A DNA stretch of 36,291 bases from Brachybacterium nesterenkovii. Its GTDB lineage: Bacteria; Actinomycetota; Actinomycetes; Actinomycetales; Dermabacteraceae. The notes below the pieces were generated by a model, which was not told the origin of the DNA, ran no database searches, and worked only from the letters and a program-made list of their open reading frames with translations. This document shows, piece after piece, positions 1 through 8,254 of the stretch. The stretch is from positions 1 to 36,291 of the forward strand of contig NZ_FWFG01000110.1 in assembly GCF_900163655.1 (NCBI RefSeq), written 5' to 3'. The position numbers and the translations under genes are program-made. Each line of letters starts with the position of its first letter. The first letter of the stretch is position 1.

Positions 1-1
1 C

Positions 2-1066
2 CAGGCTCCCGCCCGCCCCGCACCTCCGCGGCAGATCGTCCTGGTGGCCGGGCCCTCGGGCAGCGGCAAGGGCCTCATGACCCAGCGCAGCGGGCTGCCG
101 CTCGTGCAGCTCGACGAGTTCTACCGCGACCTCGACGACCCGGGTCTGCCGCGCCGCTTCGGCATCGTCGACTGGGACGACCCGGCCTCATGGGACGCCG
201 GCGCCGCGCTCGCAGCGCTCACGCATCTGGCGCATGAGGGCCGCACCGAGATCCCCGAGTACTCGATCTCCGCGTCGCGCCGCACCGGCACGCGGGAGCT
301 CGCGGCCGGCGATGCGCGCCTGATCGTCGCCGAGGGCATCTTCGCCGCCGAGCTGGTCGAGCCCCTGCGCCGCGCGGGCCTGCTGGCCGATGCGCTCGTC
401 CTGTCGCGACCCGCCCCGCTCGTGTTCGGCCTGCGACTGGCCCGGGACCTCGCCGAGTCCCGCAAGCCGCCGCTCACGCTCATGCGGCGCGGCTATGCGC
501 TCGCGCGCGAGCAGGGGGCCTCGATCACCGCCTGGGAGGCGGCGGGCATGCGCCGCGTGGGTCTGCACGAGGGCCTCGCCCGCCTGCGCGCCCTCGACCA
601 GCTCGCTGACGCCGACCGCCATGTGCGGACAGCGGGCGGCACTGAGGACGTGCTGCGCATCGCGGCCGTCTGCTTCGTGCGGATGGGCGCAGGCGGCCTC
701 GAGGTCCTCGCCGTCCGCAAGCGCGGCACGGGCTCGTTCATGCAGCCCGGCGGGAAGCTCGAGCCCGGCGAGGACGCGCGCGCCTGCGCGGTGCGGGAGA
801 TCGCCGAGGAGCTGGGCGTGGGCCTTGACGAGGACCAGCTCGAGCTGCTGGGCGAGTTCACCGCGCCCGCCGCCAACGAGCCGGCCACGCGCGTCGAGGC
901 CAGCGTGTTCCTCGCCCCGGCGGAGCTCCTCCCCCGCGACGTCGAGGTCATGGCCGAGATCGCCGAGGCCCAGTGGTGCACGGTCGCCGCTCCCCAGACC
1001 GGACGCCGCTGGGCACCGCTGATGACCGAGCACATCCTGCCGGCGCTGCGGGTCCTGCCACTGTGA
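2..1066 (+). CDS. Uridine kinase-like P-loop protein fused to a C-terminal NUDIX hydrolase (5' end outside window)
   Basis: The frame is open to the left edge (QIVLVAGPSGSGKG is readable before the first in-window GTG at 44), so the real start lies upstream. The first ~200 residues resemble uridine kinase: a P-loop, then DEFYRDLDDP and VDWDDPASWD, as in actinobacterial uridine kinase-like proteins that phosphorylate uridine or cytidine for salvage. From about residue 212 the chain becomes a NUDIX domain with a perfect Nudix box (G-x5-E-x7-REIAEELGV near residues 237-259), a Mg-dependent hydrolase of nucleoside diphosphate-linked compounds. Oddity: the P-loop reads GPSGSGKG, so the Ser/Thr that normally follows the Lys and helps bind Mg is Gly. 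A salvage role is inferred; the fused NUDIX substrate is unknown. The family calls are firm, catalytic competence of the kinase half is not. Confidence 0.8.
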   Translation, partial: QAPARPAPPRQIVLVAGPSGSGKGLMTQRSGLPLVQLDEFYRDLDDPGLPRRFGIVDWDDPASWDAGAALAALTHLAHEGRTEIPEYSISASRRTGTRELAAGDARLIVAEGIFAAELVEPLRRAGLLADALVLSRPAPLVFGLRLARDLAESRKPPLTLMRRGYALAREQGASITAWEAAGMRRVGLHEGLARLRALDQLADADRHVRTAGGTEDVLRIAAVCFVRMGAGGLEVLAVRKRGTGSFMQPGGKLEPGEDARACAVREIAEELGVGLDEDQLELLGEFTAPAANEPATRVEASVFLAPAELLPRDVEVMAEIAEAQWCTVAAPQTGRRWAPLMTEHILPALRVLPL

Positions 1067-1070
1067 ACGC

Positions 1071-1919
1071 ATGATGACCGGGCCCGACACGCTGACCTCA
1101 CGGCAGCGCGAGCTCCTCGCCCTCTGGTTCCCCGACGCCGACCTCATCGCCGACCTCTCCTGGGGCCTGATCGGCACGACCGTGCTGCACCTGCGCACCG
1201 AGCACGGCGACGTCATCGTCAAGGCCGGTGACCAACGGGACGTCCATATCGCGCGCGAGATCCGCGCGCACCGCTCCTGGACCGCCCCCTGGCTGCGCGA
1301 CAGGCGCGTGGGCCGGCTGCTGCATGCGGACGACGACGCACGGATGCTCGCGACCTCCTACCTTCCCGGTGCCCTCGTGCAGGAGACTCCCGCGGAGACG
1401 GATCCGGAGGTCCACCGCCAGGCCGGGGCGCTGCTCGCCCTCTTCCACGGGCACACGGCATGCGCGGATCCGTCGTGGTGGTCGCACCAGAGGGAGCACG
1501 TGCTGGAGGCCCTCGCACGGCCTCACCGCATCAGCGACGGCATGGCGCGGACCGCCCGCGCGGACGTCAGCGCCTGGCCGGATGAACCGGCCGTGCTCGT
1601 CCCCACCCACGGCGACTACCACGGGCGCAACTGGCTGGTGGACGGCGATTCCGTCCGCGTCATCGACCTCGGCCGTGCAGATCTGCGACCGGCGCTCGAG
1701 GACTTCACCCGCCTGAGCGGGCGCCTCTTCCCCGCGCATCCCGCGTGCGAGAAGGCCTTCATCGCCGGCTATGGCTCCGATCCGCGCGCCGAGGACCGCT
1801 CCGCATGGCGCCGCATGCTGTTACGCGAGGCGATCAGCACCGCCGTGTGGGCCTTCGGCGTGGGCGACGAGGAGTTCGAGCGCCATGGCCTCCGCCTGCT
1901 CGACGACCTGCTGAGCTGA
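1071..1919 (+). CDS. Aminoglycoside phosphotransferase (APH)-family small-molecule kinase
   Basis: This 282-residue protein starts at an ATG four bases after the preceding stop, so the two genes are probably co-translated. It has the APH fold signature: the catalytic loop THGDYHGRNWLV (about residues 178-189) with Asp and Asn in place, followed by VIDLGRADLRP, whose Asp replaces the DFG-type metal ligand. The N-lobe carries VIVKAGDQ, with the likely ATP-binding Lys. Family members phosphorylate aminoglycosides, choline, homoserine, sugars or other small hydroxyl compounds, and many actinobacterial copies are not resistance genes. Nothing here fixes the substrate. The neighbouring nucleoside-kinase-like gene hints at metabolism rather than resistance, which is inference only. 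Confidence 0.75.
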   Translation: MMTGPDTLTSRQRELLALWFPDADLIADLSWGLIGTTVLHLRTEHGDVIVKAGDQRDVHIAREIRAHRSWTAPWLRDRRVGRLLHADDDARMLATSYLPGALVQETPAETDPEVHRQAGALLALFHGHTACADPSWWSHQREHVLEALARPHRISDGMARTARADVSAWPDEPAVLVPTHGDYHGRNWLVDGDSVRVIDLGRADLRPALEDFTRLSGRLFPAHPACEKAFIAGYGSDPRAEDRSAWRRMLLREAISTAVWAFGVGDEEFERHGLRLLDDLLS

Positions 1920-1952
1920 TGGCGACGCACCGCCCCGATGGATCAGGGCCGC

Positions 1953-3278
1953 TCAGGCGATGCGGTCGAGGACGATGCGCCGCGGTGCCGCCGAGCCGTC
2001 CGCCGTGATCGTCCACGCGCCGTCGATGGCCTCGAGCGAGCGGCCGAAGCGCTCCGGGGTGTCGGTGTGCAGCGTCGCCAGCAGATCGCCCGCGCGCACG
2101 CTGTCCCCGATGGTGCGGTGCAGCTCGACGCCCGCGCCGGCCTGCACGGCCTCGCCCGGGCGGGAGCGCCCGGCACCCAGGCGCCAACCGGCCACACCCA
2201 CCGCCATGGCATCCAGGCCGGTCACGACGCCGTCGGCGGTCGCCCGGACCTCCTCGGTGTGCCGGGCCACCGGCAGCGGCGCGTCCACGTCGCCGCCCTG
2301 GGCGGAGATCATCGCGCGCCACGTGTCCATCGCGCGGCCGTCGGCGAGCGCGGCCTCGACGTCGGCATCGGGCTGCCCGGCGGCGGCGAGCATCTCGCGC
2401 GCGAGCGCCACGGTCAGCTCGACCACGTCGGCAGGTCCCCCGCCCGCGAGCACCTCGATGCTCTCGCGGACCTCGAGGGCGTTGCCCACGGTCAGGCCCA
2501 GCGGCGCGGACATGTCGGTCAGCAGGGCGACGGTGCTCACGCCCGCGTCGTTGCCGAGGTCCACCATCGTGCGGGCGAGCTCGCGAGCATCGGCCTCGTC
2601 GCGCATGAACGCCCCGGCGCCGGTCTTGACGTCCAGCACGAGCGAGGCGGTGCCCTCGGCGATCTTCTTGGACATGATCGAGCTGGCGATCAGCGGGATC
2701 GCCTCGACGGTCCCGGTCACGTCGCGCAGCGCGTAGAGCTTCTTGTCGGCCGGGGCCAGTCCCGCCCCGGCCGCGCAGATCACCGCGCCCACGGACTCGA
2801 GCTGGGCCATCATCTCGGCGTTCGTGAGATCGGCGCGCCAGCCGCAGATCGCCTCGAGCTTGTCGAGGGTGCCGCCGGTGTGGCCGAGCCCGCGCCCGGA
2901 CAGCTGCGGGACGGCGACGCCGAAGCTCGCCACGAGCGGCGCGAGCGGCAGGGTGATCTTGTCCCCCACGCCGCCGGTGGAGTGCTTGTCGGCGGTGGGG
3001 CGGGACAGGGCGGAGAAGTCCATGCGTTCGCCCGAGGCGATCATGGCGTCGGTCCAGCGGACGATCTCGCGCCGCTCCATCCCGTTGAGGAGGATCGCCA
3101 TCGCGAGCGCGGCCATCTGGCGCTCGGCGACGACGCCGCGGGTGTAGGCGTCGATCACCCAGTCGATCTGCTCATCGCTCAGGGTGCCGCGATCCCGCTT
3201 GGTGCGGATCACGTCGACGGCGTCGAAGGGCTCGACGCGCGCTGCCTGCGCATCCGGGGCGGTGGTCTCGGCGGTCAT
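1953..3278 (-). CDS. deoA: Thymidine phosphorylase
   Basis: A 441-residue member of the pyrimidine-nucleoside phosphorylase family, which splits thymidine or deoxyuridine with phosphate into base and deoxyribose-1-phosphate. Visible motifs are KHSTGGVGDK (98-107, phosphate and nucleoside binding), SGRGLGHTGGTLDKLE (about 127-142), SIMSKKIAEG (200-209) and DVKTGAGAFM (216-225). Length matches the family. The ATG at 3278 overlaps the cdd stop by four bases (ATGA) and is preceded by GGAGGAG inside the end of cdd, so the start is well supported and translation is probably coupled. It is the last gene of the transporter operon, converging on the APH gene across only 33 bases in which I see no clear terminator. 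Specificity for thymidine rather than uridine is the usual annotation and is not proven by the motifs. Confidence 0.93.
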   Translation of the reverse strand: MTAETTAPDAQAARVEPFDAVDVIRTKRDRGTLSDEQIDWVIDAYTRGVVAERQMAALAMAILLNGMERREIVRWTDAMIASGERMDFSALSRPTADKHSTGGVGDKITLPLAPLVASFGVAVPQLSGRGLGHTGGTLDKLEAICGWRADLTNAEMMAQLESVGAVICAAGAGLAPADKKLYALRDVTGTVEAIPLIASSIMSKKIAEGTASLVLDVKTGAGAFMRDEADARELARTMVDLGNDAGVSTVALLTDMSAPLGLTVGNALEVRESIEVLAGGGPADVVELTVALAREMLAAAGQPDADVEAALADGRAMDTWRAMISAQGGDVDAPLPVARHTEEVRATADGVVTGLDAMAVGVAGWRLGAGRSRPGEAVQAGAGVELHRTIGDSVRAGDLLATLHTDTPERFGRSLEAIDGAWTITADGSAAPRRIVLDRIA

Positions 3279-3730
3279 CGGGGTTCTCCTCCGTCATCGG
3301 GTCGGGCATCAGCGGTCGGCGCGCCGCCGGATCGGGCGGCACCGGCCAGGTCATCGGGCCCGAAGGCCTGCGGGAGCACCTCGGCGAGCGTGCGCTCCCC
3401 CTGCGGGGTGAGCATCGTGAAGCCGTCCGCGGCATGCTCGGCCAGCAGCTGGCGGCAGCGCCCGCACGGCATGATCACCGCGCCGTGCCCGTCGACGCAC
3501 ACGAAGCGCACCAGGTGCCCGCCGCCGCCGGCGATGAGCTCGGAGACCATGCCGCACTCGGCGCACAGGGTCACGCCGTACCCGGCGTTCTCCACATTGC
3601 AGCCCGTCACCACGCGGCCGTCGTCGACCTCACCGGCCGCGCCCACCCGGTACCCGGAGTACGGCGCGTAGGCGAGCTCGGCGAGGGCGCACGCGCGGGC
3701 GTGCAGGGCGGCGAAGGCCTCGGGGATCAC
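3275..3730 (-). CDS. cdd: Cytidine deaminase
   Basis: Small tetrameric-type cytidine deaminase that hydrolyses cytidine or deoxycytidine to uridine or deoxyuridine plus ammonia. From the GTG at 3730 it is 151 residues. The zinc site is complete: CAEC with the catalytic Glu (C56-A-E58) and PCGRC (C89, C92); the nucleoside-binding NVEN is at 45-48. The reading frame continues upstream to an ATG at 3793, but those 21 extra codons lie inside the permease gene and do not look conserved, so I prefer the GTG four bases after the permease stop. The end overlaps deoA by four bases. Its position between a nucleoside importer and deoA fits pyrimidine nucleoside catabolism. Confidence 0.92.
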   Translation of the reverse strand: MIPEAFAALHARACALAELAYAPYSGYRVGAAGEVDDGRVVTGCNVENAGYGVTLCAECGMVSELIAGGGGHLVRFVCVDGHGAVIMPCGRCRQLLAEHAADGFTMLTPQGERTLAEVLPQAFGPDDLAGAARSGGAPTADARPDDGGEPR

Positions 3731-3734
3731 GACG

Positions 3735-5087
3735 TCACTGCTTGACGTAGGGGACGCCGTCGGCGGCCGGGACGCGCACGCGGCCCACGACACCGGCGAC
3801 CGCGAACAGGGTCACGATGTACGGGAGCATGAGCAGCACGTCGCTGGGGATGCCGCCGCCCCCGGCGCTCACGGCCGAGAGCTTCAGCTGCGTCGCATCC
3901 GCGAAGGCGAACAGCAACGCAGCGGCCAGGGCCCCGGCCGGGTGGTAGCGGCCCAGGATCATCGCGGCCAGGGCGATGTAGCCCTTGCCGGCGGACATGT
4001 CCTCGCCGAAGGCGACGTTGGTGCCGATGGTCAGGGTCGCCCCGCCCAGGCCCGCGACGGCCGAGCCGAGCAGCACGTTCGTCCAGCGGGTCCGGTTCAC
4101 GTCGATACCCACGGTGTCGGCGGCGCGGGGGTGCTCGCCGACGGCCCGCACGCGCAGGCCCCAGCGGGTGCGGAACATGGCCACGGTCAGCGCCGCGACG
4201 ATGATCCACATGAGGTACACGAGGATGTTCTGGTCGAACAGCACGCGCCCGATCACGGGCAGGTCCGCAAGGATCGGGATGCGCCAGTGCGGCAGCACGG
4301 AGGCGGTGTTGAAGCGCTCCGGGTTCTGGCGCATCACCGTCCCGAAGAAGAAGCTCGTGAGACCGACCGCGAAGACGTTCAGGACCACGCCGACGATGAT
4401 CTGCTGGACCTGGTAGCCGACGGCGAACAGCGCCAGCAGGGCGCCGATCACGAGGGCCATGAGCGGGGCGGCGACGAGCCCGGCCCACGGGCCCAGCGCT
4501 CCCCCGACGAGGGAGGACACGAGGGCCGCGCCGAACGCGCCGAACAGCAGCTGCCCCTCGATGGCCATGTTGATCACGCCGGAGCGCTCGGACAGGACGC
4601 CCGCCTGGGCGCCGAAGGCGAGCGGCACCGCCAGCACGATCGTCGTCTGCAGGAGCGAGCCGATGCTCATCGTCTCGCTGCCCGCAGACGCCCAGGTGAG
4701 GAAGCCCAGCACCCACAGCAGCGCGAACAGGGCCAGCAGGCCGATCCGCACGAGGGGCCGCAGGGCGACGTTCGCCCACTGCGCCCACCAGAAGAACGCG
4801 GCGATCGCCAGGCACAGCGCGGTCAGGACGATCGTGGCCGGGCCGGTCGGGACGGTGACCGTCTCGGGGATGATCTTGCCGGGGTTCAGCGCGGCCTTCT
4901 CGGCGAGGCCGAACGTCGTGGAGGCGCCGGCCTTGGCGCGCAGGCCGAAGAACACCATCGCGGCGAGGGCGAGCACGGTGAGCGTCGCCGGCAGGTGCCA
5001 CCAGGAGCGGGAGCGGTCGGCGAGGACGGTCCGCTCGATGACGGTGTCGTCGGCGACGGGCGGCTGGGGGGCGACGGCGGTGCTCAT
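3735..5087 (-). CDS. ABC nucleoside transporter, second permease (BPD_transp_2 family)
   Basis: A 450-residue polytopic inner-membrane protein with about nine or ten hydrophobic segments. It carries the family signature GVLSERSGVINMAIEGQLL near the middle and AVGEHPRAADTVGIDV in the cytoplasmic coupling region. This is the RbsC/YufQ/NupQ branch of ABC permeases, which works as a heterodimer with a sister permease. The ATG at 5087 overlaps the stop of the upstream permease (ATGA), so expression should be stoichiometric. Ten residues after the start comes a short soluble N-terminus with a Trp pair before the first membrane segment. Nucleosides as substrate are inferred from cdd, deoA and BmpA in the same unit. 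Confidence 0.88.
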   Translation of the reverse strand: MSTAVAPQPPVADDTVIERTVLADRSRSWWHLPATLTVLALAAMVFFGLRAKAGASTTFGLAEKAALNPGKIIPETVTVPTGPATIVLTALCLAIAAFFWWAQWANVALRPLVRIGLLALFALLWVLGFLTWASAGSETMSIGSLLQTTIVLAVPLAFGAQAGVLSERSGVINMAIEGQLLFGAFGAALVSSLVGGALGPWAGLVAAPLMALVIGALLALFAVGYQVQQIIVGVVLNVFAVGLTSFFFGTVMRQNPERFNTASVLPHWRIPILADLPVIGRVLFDQNILVYLMWIIVAALTVAMFRTRWGLRVRAVGEHPRAADTVGIDVNRTRWTNVLLGSAVAGLGGATLTIGTNVAFGEDMSAGKGYIALAAMILGRYHPAGALAAALLFAFADATQLKLSAVSAGGGGIPSDVLLMLPYIVTLFAVAGVVGRVRVPAADGVPYVKQ

Positions 5088-6511
5088 GCGTTCTCTCCCT
5101 CGGCGGGGCGCGCGGCGGGGGCCGCGGGGGTCGTGTCCTCGGCGTCGGTCTCGGCGACGGCGGTCGAGCCCGTCGTGGCGCTCGGCTCGGCGGCCGTCGC
5201 CTCGGCTGTCGCCACGTCCGTCGCCTCGGTGCGGCGGCGAGCGCGGCGCTTGCGCGCCGTGCCCGGACGGTCGACGCCGCCGAGGCCGACGAGCGAGCGC
5301 ACGAGCGGCGGGGCGGCGATGAACAGCACGACGAGCGCCTGGATCACCTGGACGAGGTCGAGGGGGACGCCCTGGGTGGTCTCCATGAAGCGGCCGCCCG
5401 TGCCGAGCGCCGCGAACAGCAGGCCCGCGAGCAGGATCCCGATGGGGCCGGAGCGGCCCAGCAGGGCGACGGTGATCGCGTCGAAGCCGACGGAGCCCGC
5501 GATGCCGCCGGTGAGCTTGTGCTCGGTGCCCAGCAGGTGCACCGCACCGGCGAGGCCCACGAGCGCTCCCGCGGTGACCATGACGCCGATGGCGCTGCGG
5601 CCCACGTCGATGCCCGCCACCTCGGCAGCGCGCGGGTTCGAGCCGACGGCGCGGAAGCGGAAGCCGATGGCCGAGCGGTTCATCAGCCACCACAGGAACA
5701 CGATCGCGCCGATCGCGAAGACGATCCCCAGGTGCAGGCGGAACTGCGGGCCGAGGATCTGAGGCAGCGCGGCGGTGTCCGCGACGGCCGGCGAGACCGG
5801 CTGGCTCTTGTTGGCGCCCGTGAAGGCGGTGGTCTTCAGCGCGTAGTTCAACCCGTTGACGGCGATCCAGTTCAGCATGATCGTCGTGATGACCTCGTTG
5901 GCGCCGAAGCGCGCCTTGAGGAAGCCGGCGATGCCGCCCCAGATCGCGCCGGCGGCCACGCCCGCGACGAGGGCGACGAGCAGGTGGAGCACCGGCGGCA
6001 GGTCGACCGTGAAGCCGATGTACGCGGCTGCCATGGCGCCCGTGATGAGCTGGCCGGTGCCGCCGATGTTGAACAGGCCCGCGCGGAAGCCGACGGCCAT
6101 GCCGCATGCGGCGATGATCAGCGGCGTCGCGATCGTGAGGGTCTCGGTCAGGGGCTTGATCGCCCGGGCGGGGGTGCGCGCCTGGTAGTCGAAGATCGCC
6201 CCGCGGAACATCGCGGCGTACGCCTCGGTGATCGCGGTCCAGGCGGCGCCGAGGGTGTCCTGCGGGCGGGCGAAGAAGTAGCCGGCCGCCGCGCGGACGT
6301 CCTCGTCGGCGACGATGATCAGCGCCGAGCCGATGAGGAACGCGAAGACGAAGGCGAGGACGACCACGAGGACGTCGCCGCGGACGATCCGGTCGGCGAG
6401 GGAGCGCTCGGAGGCGGGAGCGTCCGCGGGGGCGCCGCCGCCGAGCAGGCCGGTGCCGGCCGGGGCGGCCGCGCCCTCTGCCGGGGCGGAGGCCGAGGGG
6501 GCGGCGCTCAT
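5084..6511 (-). CDS. ABC nucleoside transporter, first permease (BPD_transp_2 family)
   Basis: A 475-residue membrane protein and partner of the next permease. It shows the family motifs MAVGFRAGLFNIGGTGQLI and AVGSNPRAAEVAGIDVGRS, and is closest in layout to YufP/NupP. It has about eight to ten membrane helices between residues 45 and 405. Both ends carry low-complexity soluble tails: an Ala/Pro/Gly-rich N-terminus of about 35 residues and an Arg-rich then Ala/Thr/Glu-rich C-terminus of about 60. Such tails are common in high-GC actinobacteria and have no obvious function. The ATG at 6511 overlaps the ATPase stop by four bases. The frame stays open upstream inside the ATPase gene, but that part is a shadow. 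Confidence 0.88.
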   Translation of the reverse strand: MSAAPSASAPAEGAAAPAGTGLLGGGAPADAPASERSLADRIVRGDVLVVVLAFVFAFLIGSALIIVADEDVRAAAGYFFARPQDTLGAAWTAITEAYAAMFRGAIFDYQARTPARAIKPLTETLTIATPLIIAACGMAVGFRAGLFNIGGTGQLITGAMAAAYIGFTVDLPPVLHLLVALVAGVAAGAIWGGIAGFLKARFGANEVITTIMLNWIAVNGLNYALKTTAFTGANKSQPVSPAVADTAALPQILGPQFRLHLGIVFAIGAIVFLWWLMNRSAIGFRFRAVGSNPRAAEVAGIDVGRSAIGVMVTAGALVGLAGAVHLLGTEHKLTGGIAGSVGFDAITVALLGRSGPIGILLAGLLFAALGTGGRFMETTQGVPLDLVQVIQALVVLFIAAPPLVRSLVGLGGVDRPGTARKRRARRRTEATDVATAEATAAEPSATTGSTAVAETDAEDTTPAAPAARPAEGENA

Positions 6512-8079
6512 GCGATCTCTCCTTCGTCCGCGAGCTGGGTGTCTGTGGTGCGGGCACCGCCGGCCACGGCCTCGCGGGCGGCCTCGGCCGTGTAGCCGGC
6601 CATCATCAGGCCCAGCACGTCGCGGTCCTCGTCGCCGGGGACGATGCCCAGGATGCGACCGCGGTACATGACCGCGATGCGGTCCGAGAGCTGGGAGATC
6701 TCGTCGAGCTCGGTCGACACGATGACCACGGGGGTCCCCTTGTCGCGCTCGGCGATGATCCGGCGGTGGAGGAACTCGATGGACCCGACGTCCACGCCGC
6801 GGGTGGGCTGGGAGGCGATGAACAGCGACAGGTCGCGCCCCAGCGCCCGCGCCATCACGACCTTCTGCTGGTTGCCGCCCGAGAGCGAGCCGACGCTCTG
6901 CTCGATCGAGGAGGTGCGCACGTCGAACTCCTCGACGCGCCGGGTCGCGTTGGCGCGGATCGCGGCGAGCCGCAGCGCGATCCGCGAGCCGAAGGGGGCC
7001 CGGTCGTACTGGTCGAGCACGAGGTTCTCGGCCACGGTGAAGTCGCCGACGAGGGCGTCGTGGGTGCGGTCCTCGGGGACGAAGCCCACCCCGGCGTCGA
7101 GGATCTGCTTGGTCGTGCACCCCACGAGCTCGCGGCCGTCCAGCCGGATCGAGCCGCGCACCTGCGCCTGCAGGCCCAGCAGGGCCTCGCTGAGCTCGGT
7201 CTGGCCGTTGCCCTGGACGCCGGCGACGCCGAGGATCTCCCCGCGGCGGACCTCGAAGGAGACGTCGTCGAGCAGCTGCACGCCCGCGGCGTCCGCGACC
7301 GTCAGGCCGGAGACCTCAAGGGCCACGTCCCCCGGGGCGGCCGGGGCCTTGTCGAGCTCGAGCGCCACCGAGCGCCCGACCATGAGGGAGGCGAGCTCCG
7401 TCTGGTCGGCGGACGGGTCGGCGGAGCCGACGACGCGGCCGCGGCGGATCACGGTGATGCGGTCCGCGACGGCCTTGACCTCGCGGAGCTTGTGGGTGAT
7501 GAAGACGATGGAGGTGCCCTCGGCCTGCAGCTGGCGCATGATCGCCATCAGCTCGTCGGTCTCGTGCGGGGTCAGCACGGCGGTGGGCTCATCGAGCACG
7601 AGCACCTCGGCCTTGCGGGAGAGCGCCTTGATGATCTCCACGCGCTGCTGCGCGCCGACGGGCAGGTCCTCGACCACGGCGTCGGGATCGAGCTCGAAGC
7701 CGAAGCGCTCGGAGATCTCCCGCACGAGCCTCCGGGCGGCGGCGAGGTCGAGCATCCCGCCCGCGGTGGGCTCGTGGCCCAGGACCACGTTCTCGGCGAC
7801 CGTGAAGACGGGCACGAGCATGAAGTGCTGGTGGACCATCCCGATGCCCGCGGCCATGGCGTCGCCGGGGCCGGAGAAGGAGGCGGGGGCGCCGTCGAGC
7901 AGGATCTCGCCGCCGTCGGGCCGGTACAGCCCGTACAGGACGTTCATCAGCGTCGACTTGCCAGCGCCGTTCTCGCCGAGCAGGGCATGGATCTCGCCGG
8001 GCTCGACGACGAGGTCGATGTCGTCGTTGGCCACGAAGGTGCCGAAGACCTTGCGGATCCCTCTGAGTTCGAGCTTCAC
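6508..8079 (-). CDS. ABC nucleoside transporter ATP-binding protein with two nucleotide-binding domains
   Basis: A 523-residue tandem ATPase of the RbsA/MglA/NupO type that powers import by the two permeases. Domain 1 has Walker A GENGAGKS (35-42), the signature-like VGAQQRVEI and Walker B LVLDEPTAVLTP. Domain 2 has a degenerate Walker A (GVQGNGQTE, without the Lys) but a full signature LSGGNQQKVVMARAL, the usual asymmetry in this family, where only one site hydrolyses ATP efficiently. The start is a GTG at 8079, preceded by GGAAG at a good distance. It is separated from bmpA by a strong hairpin at 8184-8225, so the lipoprotein is likely made in excess over the ATPase. Confidence 0.92.
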   Translation of the reverse strand: MKLELRGIRKVFGTFVANDDIDLVVEPGEIHALLGENGAGKSTLMNVLYGLYRPDGGEILLDGAPASFSGPGDAMAAGIGMVHQHFMLVPVFTVAENVVLGHEPTAGGMLDLAAARRLVREISERFGFELDPDAVVEDLPVGAQQRVEIIKALSRKAEVLVLDEPTAVLTPHETDELMAIMRQLQAEGTSIVFITHKLREVKAVADRITVIRRGRVVGSADPSADQTELASLMVGRSVALELDKAPAAPGDVALEVSGLTVADAAGVQLLDDVSFEVRRGEILGVAGVQGNGQTELSEALLGLQAQVRGSIRLDGRELVGCTTKQILDAGVGFVPEDRTHDALVGDFTVAENLVLDQYDRAPFGSRIALRLAAIRANATRRVEEFDVRTSSIEQSVGSLSGGNQQKVVMARALGRDLSLFIASQPTRGVDVGSIEFLHRRIIAERDKGTPVVIVSTELDEISQLSDRIAVMYRGRILGIVPGDEDRDVLGLMMAGYTAEAAREAVAGGARTTDTQLADEGEIA

Positions 8080-8152
8080 CTGGGTTCGCTTCCGTGAGCT
8101 GGGCCGCGGCCGGGCCGATGGGGCGCCGTCGGCGGAGCGACAGGCCCGTCCG

Positions 8153-8158
8153 ATCCTA
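8153..8158 (-). promoter_or_regulatory. Possible -10 element for the ABC transporter genes
   Basis: On the reverse strand the sequence reads TAGGAT, matching the actinobacterial -10 pattern TAnnnT, about 75 bases upstream of the GTG of the ATPase gene and just after the bmpA hairpin. I see no convincing -35. It would allow expression of the transporter genes independent of bmpA, but it is only a sequence match. Confidence 0.25.
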
Positions 8159-8183
8159 CCGGGCGCCGCGGGCGGTGGTGCGC

Positions 8184-8225
8184 GAGCGCCGTGGCCCGGG
8201 GATGTCCCCCGGAGCCACGGCGCTC
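8184..8225 (-). terminator. Strong hairpin after bmpA
   Basis: A perfect 12-base-pair outer stem (GAGCGCCGTGGC with its complement) encloses an inner CCGGGG/CCCCGG stem, starting about 30 bases after the bmpA stop. There is no T-run, as is common for actinobacterial terminators. It probably ends or attenuates the bmpA transcript, or stabilises the 3' end of the bmpA message, before the ABC genes. Confidence 0.65.
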
Positions 8226-8254
8226 GGTCGTGGTCGTGCGGTGCGGCGGAGCGG

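Noticed and set aside
1071-1919. Antibiotic resistance gene
   Set aside because: The APH fold alone does not show resistance, there is no mobile element nearby and composition is native.
3735-6557. A single 940-residue protein covering both permeases
   Set aside because: The upstream half is an out-of-frame reading of the first permease, Arg/Gly-rich without membrane segments. The real second permease starts at 5087 with an ATGA overlap.
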